Positions 17,582-24,558 of a stretch of 64,000 nt of DNA are shown in pieces. Origin of the DNA: an uncultured Pelagibacteraceae bacterium (lineage in GTDB: Bacteria; Pseudomonadota; Alphaproteobacteria; Pelagibacterales; Pelagibacteraceae); the NCBI GenBank assembly GCA_902519695.1, contig CABYKN010000001.1, forward strand, positions 1-64,000, read 5' to 3'. The stretch's first letter is position 1; the number at the start of each line of letters is the position of its first letter. Below the pieces are notes generated by a model that was not told the origin of the DNA, did no database searches, and saw nothing but the letters and a program-made list of their open reading frames with translations. The position numbers and the translations under genes are program-made.

Positions 17582-17604
17582 TTTTATTTTATTTATAAAA
17601 AGTA

Positions 17605-17631
17605 GAAGTTAATAATTATTTTATCAACTTC
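17605..17631 (-). other. AT-rich hairpin between the 136-aa gene and amt
   Basis: GAAGTT and AACTTC arms extend to an 11-bp inverted repeat (one G-U) around a 5-base loop, 9 bases after the 136-aa stop. It is AT-rich and followed only by a broken T run, so it could be a weak terminator or an mRNA 3' end separating the mgs transcript from amt. Confidence 0.35.
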
Positions 17632-17640
17632 AAATTGAAA

Positions 17641-18051
17641 TTAGAATTTTAAATATGCTTTTTTAAGGTCAACCAGAGGATGATTCGGGGACATTTGAAA
17701 CTTTACCAATAATTCTCTAGCTATCATATCTCTATCCTGCTGATTATTAGGTAATTTTATTTTACTTGGTATCGTTACCCAACCGTTAGCATTTCTATCG
17801 AATACAGCAGGTCTATTTTCTTCATATCCCATATGAACATCTTCTAACCAATTAAGATCATCCCAACCCATAGCTTCTATATATTTTTTTAAAAATGGAG
17901 TGAGTCGACTATAGTCAGGCAAAAGATTAACGTCATATCGATAGCCAATTGTTTGGCCAATCATTTTTTCTCTAGCAGTCTCTTTTTTCTTGCCTAATTG
18001 ACCTTTGATCTCTTTTGATTTGACTTTTTTTTTACCTTTTTTCTTTGGCAT
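17641..18051 (-). CDS. Basic 136-aa protein in the N-methylglutamate synthase cluster
   Basis: A 136-aa soluble protein with a lysine-rich N-terminus (residues 3-12 and on to about 29), then a compact region with several aromatic residues (Tyr39, Trp58, Trp62) and a C-terminal helix. It follows mgsC by 8 bp on the same strand and precedes amt. I do not recognise a family. The position after the last Mgs subunit suggests an accessory or assembly role, or an RNA-binding protein given its basic tail, but nothing in the sequence proves either. Confidence 0.75.
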   Translation of the reverse strand: MPKKKGKKKVKSKEIKGQLGKKKETAREKMIGQTIGYRYDVNLLPDYSRLTPFLKKYIEAMGWDDLNWLEDVHMGYEENRPAVFDRNANGWVTIPSKIKLPNNQQDRDMIARELLVKFQMSPNHPLVDLKKAYLKF

Positions 18052-18059
18052 ATTTGCTA

Positions 18060-19451
18060 TTAGATTTTATGGAAATCTTTAACTCCTACTGTATGATTTG
18101 TTCCTGCAAGAGGCACTTTAGCTAAAGCAGAAGCCTCCATTGTTAATGCAGCCATATCTTCTGGTTCAAGCGAGTGAATATTTGTTTTTCCACATGCTCT
18201 AGCCAACAATTGAGCCTCCAATGTCATCGCATGCAAGTAATTATACACTCTTAATGCTGCATCATCAGGATTTAATCTTTTTCTTAATTTAGGATCTTGA
18301 GTAGCAACTCCTACCGGACATCTACCCGTGTGACAGTGATAGCAATGACCTGCGGGAACACCCATTTCTTTTTCAAAGTTAGATTCTGGTATTTCCTTAT
18401 TGCAATTTAAAGCCACCATTGCACCTGTTCCGATTGCAATTGCGTCTGCACCAAGTGCTAAAGCTTTAGCCATATCTGCTCCATCTCTAACACCACCTGC
18501 ATAAATTAAAGTTACTTTTCCAGTTTTACCTACATCATCCAAAGCTCTTCTTGCTTCTCTAATTCCAGCAATTCCTGGGATACCTGTATTTGCAGCTGCA
18601 ATGTGTGGTCCAGCACCTGTTGAACCTTCCATTCCATCAAGATAAATTGAATCTGGATCACATTTTGCTGCCATCCTTACATCATCATACACTTTAGCTG
18701 CTCCAAGTTTTAATTGAATTGGCACTTTGTTTTTTGTTAATTCTCTAAGCTCTTGAACTTTTAAAGCTAAATCATCTGGACCCAGCCAATCAGGATGTCT
18801 TGCTGGAGATCTTTGATCAATACCTGCAGGTAGCGATCTCATTTCTGCAACTTGGTCAGTAACTTTTTGACCCATCAAATGACCACCCATTCCAACTTTT
18901 TGTCCTTGTCCAATAAATACCTCAATTCCATCAGCTAGTTGTGCATGGTGTGGGTTAAAACCGTATCTTGATTGTATGCACTGATAAAACCATTTTTCCG
19001 AATATCTTCTCTCATCTGGTATCATTCCACCTTCACCAGAACATGTTGCGCTACCAGCCATTGTAGCACCTCTAGCTAATGCAGTTTTTGCTTCATAAGA
19101 TAAAGCTCCAAAACTCATTCCCGTAATGTAAACTGGAATATCAAGCTCAATTGGATTTTCACATCTTGGACCAATAATTGTTTTGGTCTCACATTTTTCT
19201 CTGTAACCTTCAATAACAAATCTTGTTAATGTACCTGGCAAGAAAACTAGATCATCAAAAGTAGGTATCTTTTTCATCAAAGCCATTCCTCTCATTCTGT
19301 ATCTTCCTAATTCCGCTTTGATATGAATGTCGTCCATAACTTCCGGAGTAAAAATAGCGTTGTGTCCCAACAAACTTTTGTTTCTTGAAGCTATTCCATT
19401 ACCATTAGAATGTCCGTTTGACTTTCCATTACCATTTTTTTTCTTTGCCAT
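18060..19451 (-). CDS. mgsC: N-methylglutamate synthase subunit C (glutamate synthase FMN domain)
   Basis: A 463-aa protein equivalent to the FMN and iron-sulfur part of the glutamate synthase large subunit. The FMN barrel shows QLKLGAAKVYDD, LDGMEGSTGAGPH and YAGGVRDGADMAKALALGADA. Cys370, Cys373 and Cys378 in CYHCHTGRCPVGVATQ are the cluster ligands. With MgsA and MgsB it converts gamma-glutamylmethylamide to N-methylglutamate. Sinorhizobium GlxD is the same kind of protein. Residues 4-19 form an Asn/Gly/Ser/Lys low-complexity tail not seen in GltB. It directly abuts the mgsB stop. Confidence 0.85.
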   Translation of the reverse strand: MAKKKNGNGKSNGHSNGNGIASRNKSLLGHNAIFTPEVMDDIHIKAELGRYRMRGMALMKKIPTFDDLVFLPGTLTRFVIEGYREKCETKTIIGPRCENPIELDIPVYITGMSFGALSYEAKTALARGATMAGSATCSGEGGMIPDERRYSEKWFYQCIQSRYGFNPHHAQLADGIEVFIGQGQKVGMGGHLMGQKVTDQVAEMRSLPAGIDQRSPARHPDWLGPDDLALKVQELRELTKNKVPIQLKLGAAKVYDDVRMAAKCDPDSIYLDGMEGSTGAGPHIAAANTGIPGIAGIREARRALDDVGKTGKVTLIYAGGVRDGADMAKALALGADAIAIGTGAMVALNCNKEIPESNFEKEMGVPAGHCYHCHTGRCPVGVATQDPKLRKRLNPDDAALRVYNYLHAMTLEAQLLARACGKTNIHSLEPEDMAALTMEASALAKVPLAGTNHTVGVKDFHKI

Positions 19452-20306
19452 TTAAATTGCTCCTTTTTTTTCTGTAGGTTCAAGAGCATCGTAATTCCAA
19501 AGTTTTTTTCCTGCTACAACTTTGGTCATCTTAGAAACATCGAAGTTTTCTCCGATCTCCGCAACCTTTAATTTTCTTTTTAGCCAGTCTTGATCTGAAT
19601 CAGTTAATTCAGCTTCGACAGCATCACTACCAAATGATCCAATTTTTCCACCTACAAAAATTGTCCCATCATACATAGAATCTCCTAAATTTATTCCAAC
19701 ATCTCCAAGAATAATAATTCGCCCTCTCTGCATCATAAAACCTGTAAAAGCACCAGCATCTCCACCAATTATTATAGTTCCACCTTTTTGATCAATACCA
19801 GTTCTTGCACCTACGCTTCCTTTGCATATCAGATCTCCACCTCTTATAGCTGCCCCAAAGCAAGACCCCGCATTTTTTTCAATTACTACTTTTCCTGCCA
19901 TCATATTTTCTGCACATGACCATCCCACTCTTCCATTAATTCTAACAATAGGACCATCCATTGATCCACACCCAAAGTACCCTAAACTACCTTCAAATAT
20001 TAAATTTAATTTATTGAGAATTCCAACTCCCAAGCTATGTTTTCCCTGTGGGTTCTTTATTACAATGGTTCCGTATCCATCTTTCATTAATTCATCAATT
20101 TTTTTATTTGCTTCACGACAATCCATGTTCTTAACGTCAATCTCAGTTCTTTTATTAAAATCTACATCATACGTCCCAAAATAATAAAAATTCTCTGCCT
20201 CATCTGGATTAAAAAATTTTTGTTGTGTTTTTCCAGTTAAGACTTCTGTATGAAGTCCCATTGATTGAGCTTTACTTTTTTTTTCTGATGTTTTTAAATT
20301 TGCCAT
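19452..20306 (-). CDS. mgsB: N-methylglutamate synthase subunit B (GXGXG domain)
   Basis: A 284-aa protein corresponding to the C-terminal GXGXG beta-helix domain of glutamate synthase. Repeated glycine-rich turns are visible from about residue 105 to 230, for example GVGARTGIDQKGGTIIIGGDAGAFTG and RGRIIILGDVGINLGDSM. In split N-methylglutamate synthases this subunit links the amidotransferase subunit to the FMN subunit. It overlaps mgsA by 13 bp upstream and abuts mgsC downstream, which fixes the subunit order A-B-C. Confidence 0.85.
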   Translation of the reverse strand: MANLKTSEKKSKAQSMGLHTEVLTGKTQQKFFNPDEAENFYYFGTYDVDFNKRTEIDVKNMDCREANKKIDELMKDGYGTIVIKNPQGKHSLGVGILNKLNLIFEGSLGYFGCGSMDGPIVRINGRVGWSCAENMMAGKVVIEKNAGSCFGAAIRGGDLICKGSVGARTGIDQKGGTIIIGGDAGAFTGFMMQRGRIIILGDVGINLGDSMYDGTIFVGGKIGSFGSDAVEAELTDSDQDWLKRKLKVAEIGENFDVSKMTKVVAGKKLWNYDALEPTEKKGAI

Positions 20307-21235
20307 ACTTTAACTTCTCCATCAAAAGGATCATAAGTTTCGATTTCTTGTGGTAATATTGATCTTATTGCAATTTCCTCTGACCCCATTGCAACTAAAT
20401 CATCTGACTCGTACAATACTAGTGGTTTTGCAGCCATTGTATCTTTCGCCATCCCTAAGCTATCTTTTGTAGCAACAAAATAAGTAAATACCCCATCTAA
20501 ACCTACAAGAGACTCTTTCATTCCCTCTTCTAATGTAGCTCCATTTCTCATTTTTTCTGCAAGATATACAGCGATTAATTCCGAGTCACATTCTGACATA
20601 AATCTCATGCCCTTGTTTTCCAATACTCTTCTATTATTCCAATAGTTTGTTAATTGTCCATTATGAACGACTGATACATCGCTAAAAGGATAACCCCAAA
20701 ATGGGTGAGCAGATTTAATATCCACTCCTGACTCTGTTGCCATTCTAGCATGACCAATTGCATGTGTCCCGACAACTTTATCTAAATTATATCTGTTACA
20801 AACAACTTCAGCGTTTCCTAGATCTTTAATTACTTCTAGAGATTTTCCCATAGATAATATTTCTACACCTTCAACACTTTCTATTTTTTGAGAAAATTCC
20901 ATTAAATCTTTGTCATACTGAATTTCATACCGTAATGAATAAGGAAGAATTCTATCTTCTTTTATCACCTTAGCGCCTAGCTCAGAAAGATAAGAATCAA
21001 CAATTTTTTTTTTTTCATCATAAACTGATACATCTTCTTTTACTGAAGAACTTCCTTCTGCAACATTTTCACCAACCTTAAATCGCATGATGAAATTTTC
21101 TCCATCAGTTTTTCCATACAAAGCATATCCAGTTGAATCTTCTCCTCTATGCTTTAATGCTTGAAGCATTCCTTGGAGTTCAAAACCTACATTTGATGTA
21201 TTTCCTCTATGAATTAATCCTGCTATTCCGCACAT
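20294..21235 (-). CDS. mgsA: N-methylglutamate synthase subunit A (class II glutamine amidotransferase)
   Basis: A 313-aa Ntn-type amidotransferase. After Met1, Cys2 (MCGIAGLIHRGN) is the catalytic nucleophile, and the HARMATESG, VVHNGQLTNYW and ECDSELIAVYL blocks form the glutamine-binding site. The full length covers only the amidotransferase domain, as in MgsA and GlxB proteins, with MgsB and MgsC supplied by the next two genes. In this pathway it would take the methylamine moiety from gamma-glutamylmethylamide. It starts 17 bp after the gmaS stop. Confidence 0.85.
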   Translation of the reverse strand: MCGIAGLIHRGNTSNVGFELQGMLQALKHRGEDSTGYALYGKTDGENFIMRFKVGENVAEGSSSVKEDVSVYDEKKKIVDSYLSELGAKVIKEDRILPYSLRYEIQYDKDLMEFSQKIESVEGVEILSMGKSLEVIKDLGNAEVVCNRYNLDKVVGTHAIGHARMATESGVDIKSAHPFWGYPFSDVSVVHNGQLTNYWNNRRVLENKGMRFMSECDSELIAVYLAEKMRNGATLEEGMKESLVGLDGVFTYFVATKDSLGMAKDTMAAKPLVLYESDDLVAMGSEEIAIRSILPQEIETYDPFDGEVKVWQI

Positions 21236-21252
21236 ATAATTTCCTTATTAAA

Positions 21253-22722
21253 TTATGGTAAACAATCCAGATAAGTATCAAGATCCCATTGTGTTGTTGC
21301 ACCTAAGAATTTTTCCCACTCATCTCGTTTGTACCAATTAAATACTTTATACATTTCATCTGGCATTGATGATTTTATTACTTCGTCTTCCGCCAATCTA
21401 TCTAAAGCTTCACCTAAACTTAGTGGAAGTTTTTTAACATCTTTACCAGCTTTTTGAGCTTCATATATATTTCTAGACTCAGGTTTAGCCGGTTTCATTT
21501 TTTTAGATATTCCTTCATCACAAGCTTTAAGTAATGCTGCACCCAACAAATATGGATTATGCATAGAGTCAACTGATCTGTACTCAAATCTACCTGGAGC
21601 AGATACTCTTAGACCACATGTTCTATTTTGATAACCCCAGTCAGCATATACTGGTGCCCAAAAACCTTGATCCCATAATCTTCTATATGAGTTCACTGTC
21701 GAAGAACCAATTGCTGTTAAAGCTGGTAAGTGTTTCATTATCCCTGCAATTGATTGTAATCCAATCTTTCCAGGCAATTGCATATCCTTAGTATCTGGCA
21801 TGAAAGTATTAGTTCCACCGGATACATAGCTAAAGACTTCTTCTACACCTGGAAGTTTTTTGTTACCCAATTTGTTTACTGATACTTTTCCACCTTTCCA
21901 CAAAGACATGTTGGTGTGACATCCACTTGCTGAAACTCCCATAAATGGTTTAGTCATAAAGCAAGCTATAAGATTATGTTCTCTTGCTACTTGAGCACAA
22001 ATTTGTCTATACGTAGATAATCTATCAGCATTTCTTAAAACATTATCAAATGTCCAGTTAAGCTCTAATTGACCAGGAGCATCTTCATGGTCACCTTGGA
22101 TCATATCAAGACCCATCGCTTTTGCGTATTCAATAACCTTCATAAACACAGGTCTTAATGATTCAAATTGATCAATATGATAACAGAAAGGTTTTGAGAA
22201 ACCTTGTCCAGTTGGAGTTCCGTCAGGATTTTTTGTTAACCACATCATTTCAGGCTCTGTTCCAACTCTTAATTCTAATCCATGTTTCTTTTTGAACTCA
22301 TTCATGAAAATTCTAAGATTACCTCTGCAGTCACTTGTTAAATGACCACCTGGATTTTTCCTTTCTTCTCTATTTCTAAAACATGTAACAAAAACTCTTC
22401 CAACTCTCTTATCCCAAGGCAATTGAACAAAAGTTTCTGGATCAGGAATTCCTACCAATTCCATAGCTTCTGGACCATAACCAATATAATTATTATGACG
22501 ATCTAAAAATAAGTTTGCTGTTGCTCCATAAACCAATTGAAAACCTTTTTCTGCAGTTCTTTCCCAATGATCTGCTGGTATTCCTTTTCCAACAACTCTT
22601 CCAGTTACTGAAATAAATTGATAATAGATATAAGTAATTCCTAATTCGTTTATTTTTTCTCTAACCTTTTTGACGAGTTTAGCTCTACCTGGTTGGTTTA
22701 CGTGTTTTTCAAGATCCGTCAT
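21253..22722 (-). CDS. gmaS: Gamma-glutamylmethylamide synthetase (glutamine synthetase family)
   Basis: A 489-aa glutamine-synthetase superfamily protein with TEPEMMW, QGDHEDAPGQLELNW, the SASGCHTNMSLW histidine motif and RFEYRSVDSMHNPY in the active site. It differs from GlnT by about 50 extra residues, including an insert near residues 290-320. Position decides the call. It heads gmaS-mgsA-mgsB-mgsC, the order expected for ATP-dependent ligation of methylamine to glutamate followed by N-methylglutamate synthesis. A strong AGGGGGAAGA ribosome site precedes the ATG. True substrate preference (methylamine or another small amine) cannot be read from sequence. Confidence 0.75.
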   Translation of the reverse strand: MTDLEKHVNQPGRAKLVKKVREKINELGITYIYYQFISVTGRVVGKGIPADHWERTAEKGFQLVYGATANLFLDRHNNYIGYGPEAMELVGIPDPETFVQLPWDKRVGRVFVTCFRNREERKNPGGHLTSDCRGNLRIFMNEFKKKHGLELRVGTEPEMMWLTKNPDGTPTGQGFSKPFCYHIDQFESLRPVFMKVIEYAKAMGLDMIQGDHEDAPGQLELNWTFDNVLRNADRLSTYRQICAQVAREHNLIACFMTKPFMGVSASGCHTNMSLWKGGKVSVNKLGNKKLPGVEEVFSYVSGGTNTFMPDTKDMQLPGKIGLQSIAGIMKHLPALTAIGSSTVNSYRRLWDQGFWAPVYADWGYQNRTCGLRVSAPGRFEYRSVDSMHNPYLLGAALLKACDEGISKKMKPAKPESRNIYEAQKAGKDVKKLPLSLGEALDRLAEDEVIKSSMPDEMYKVFNWYKRDEWEKFLGATTQWDLDTYLDCLP

Positions 22723-22789
22723 TCTTCCCCCTTTGAATTTTCAGATCAAAAAGGTAACTGAAAAAAAAACGTTTGTCTACTTAGATAAA

Positions 22790-24118
22790 TTAGCTCCAAG
22801 GAAACGGACTGTTCGATGTGGGATGAAGTTTTCCTTTTTCATATCTATCGAACCTAAACGGTTTTAATAATTCACTTTCATGACCTAAAATTTCTTGTGC
22901 AACAAGGTGCCCAACACCTATCATTTTATAACCATGATTTGCATCTGCAATCATGTAAACATTTTCAAAAAATCTATCAAATATGGGGAATGAGTCTGGC
23001 GTCAAACAACCCAATCCTCCTGAAGGTCCCTTTCTATACAGATGAGATTTACCAACAAAACGTTTTTGAATATGTGCAAGTGCTGAAGTCCACATATCAG
23101 AAAATTTATCAGTGGTTTGATATTCTGGAGAATCTATCCCATACGGATCAACATTAACTTCATCAAAATGTTTTTGAACAATGTAAGGTGATGTTCCACC
23201 TTGAACTCCCAATCCTTCAATATCAGGTTTATAATAAATACCCCATAAGTCTTCTGTAATTATTTTACCATCTTTGTCAGAATAAAGTGGTGCATCTGTA
23301 TCAACATGAATTACTGGAGGCGGTTTACCTTCATTAGTTTTTAAATAATTTGCATCTACACCCAATACACCCTCTTGTAAAAACCAGTACTTCCACATTT
23401 CAACTTCATGCATTTTTCCATTTTTAGCATCTTTAATGTTAGTAGTTTTTGGCAACTCCAACATATTCCAAAAATCCCTTACCCATGGTCCTGCTCCAAT
23501 AACTACTTGATCACAATCAATTGTACCTTTATCTGTAACGACGCCAGTAATTGCATTGCTGTTACTCCCTCTTTTAAAACCTGTAACCTTTACTCCTTTA
23601 TGAACGTTTACACCGTTTGAATTTGCTTTTCTCTCAAGTGCTTTAATTGAGTCTTTATTAAATGCGTATCCACCTTTTTTTTCATGCAAGACTGATGTAA
23701 TACCTTTTGCTTGCCAATCACTAAAAATTCCTTGCATATATTTCATGCAATCTTTTTCACCTTCTATAAATTCTGATTCATATCCAATAGCTTTTTGTTG
23801 TTCATAAATACTTGCAACATCTTTATGCATTACTTCTGGAGAAATTTGCATATAGCCAACAGCATTATATTTAAATGCCTCTGGATCACTTTCCCAAACA
23901 CTAACTGAATGAGCCATTAATTCTCTCATTGCTGGTTGAAAATAATTATTTCTAACAACTCCACATGCAATTCCACTTGCACCTGCGGCAGTGTCCTTTT
24001 TTTCTAGGACAACTACATCGTTAGGATTTTTATATTTTTCTGAAAGTTTCCAAGCAGTGCTTAACCCGTGAATTCCTCCACCAATTATAACAACTTTTGC
24101 TTTTGTCGGTAACGACAT
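22790..24118 (-). CDS. FAD-dependent amine oxidoreductase, candidate for the DMA step
   Basis: A 442-aa protein of the DadA/sarcosine-oxidase (DAO) superfamily. GGGIHGLSTAW (residues 13-23) is the dinucleotide-binding turn, VLEKKDTAAGASG binds the FAD ribose, and NHGYKMIGVGHLVAQEI is the C-terminal FAD closure. It is a stand-alone flavoprotein with no fused GcvT/THF domain. It sits between tdm (with the 116-aa gene) and gmaS, the point in the pathway where dimethylamine must become methylamine. No DmmABCD-type gene occurs in the window, so dimethylamine oxidation is an attractive inference. Dimethylglycine, sarcosine or another secondary amine are alternatives. Confidence 0.85.
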   Translation of the reverse strand: MSLPTKAKVVIIGGGIHGLSTAWKLSEKYKNPNDVVVLEKKDTAAGASGIACGVVRNNYFQPAMRELMAHSVSVWESDPEAFKYNAVGYMQISPEVMHKDVASIYEQQKAIGYESEFIEGEKDCMKYMQGIFSDWQAKGITSVLHEKKGGYAFNKDSIKALERKANSNGVNVHKGVKVTGFKRGSNSNAITGVVTDKGTIDCDQVVIGAGPWVRDFWNMLELPKTTNIKDAKNGKMHEVEMWKYWFLQEGVLGVDANYLKTNEGKPPPVIHVDTDAPLYSDKDGKIITEDLWGIYYKPDIEGLGVQGGTSPYIVQKHFDEVNVDPYGIDSPEYQTTDKFSDMWTSALAHIQKRFVGKSHLYRKGPSGGLGCLTPDSFPIFDRFFENVYMIADANHGYKMIGVGHLVAQEILGHESELLKPFRFDRYEKGKLHPTSNSPFPWS

Positions 24119-24207
24119 GAAAGAACTTTAATTTTTTAGCAAAGGAAAGAATATAATAATTTTTATATATAATTTATATAAATTCTAAATATTAGTGAGA
24201 ATTTTAT

Positions 24208-24558
24208 TTAAAAACTCAAATTTTTGAGAGTTTTCAAATATTCGTTAAATTCATTAACAAAATTCTGTGTGGGTAAAACGTACTTTTTTCTATGGTCATT
24301 TCCGGTTTTCTCGAGGTAGAAAAATTCTTTATCACAAGCTTCCTTGATCATGAGTGCAGATTTGGGCCTTGAGGTTTTAAAGAGTTTAGTCTTAAGTTCT
24401 TCGACAGATAAGTTTTCATTTAACTTATAAGAATTCATCACAATCAACATCATGTGATAATGTGAAGGAGACTTTCTGAAAAAGTAATTACTGGATGTAT
24501 GGGATAGTTTCATTTGATCTTCCCAAAATTCCAATAAATCCTTTGATGATTTTGACAT
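24208..24558 (-). CDS. Small winged-helix-like protein, possible regulator
   Basis: A 116-aa protein predicted to be mainly helical. The part from about residue 30 to 95 (LSVEELKTKLFKTSRPKSALMIKEACDKEFFYLEK, then a basic KYVLPTQ turn) resembles a MarR-like winged helix: recognition helix with Ser/Lys/Arg, then a wing. Its start overlaps the tdm stop by 1 base, so it is made with the TMAO demethylase. Location suggests a transcriptional regulator of the amine genes. The similarity is a by-eye judgement without a diagnostic motif, so function stays open. Confidence 0.65.
   Translation of the reverse strand: MSKSSKDLLEFWEDQMKLSHTSSNYFFRKSPSHYHMMLIVMNSYKLNENLSVEELKTKLFKTSRPKSALMIKEACDKEFFYLEKTGNDHRKKYVLPTQNFVNEFNEYLKTLKNLSF

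Noticed and set aside
22670..22867. Plus-strand ORF across the gmaS/FAD gene junction
   Set aside because: It overlaps both real genes antisense and the spacer; low-complexity composition and no domain.
24119..24207. AATTTATATAAATT palindrome upstream of the FAD oxidoreductase
   Set aside because: It consists only of A and T in an AT-rich spacer and is expected by chance.
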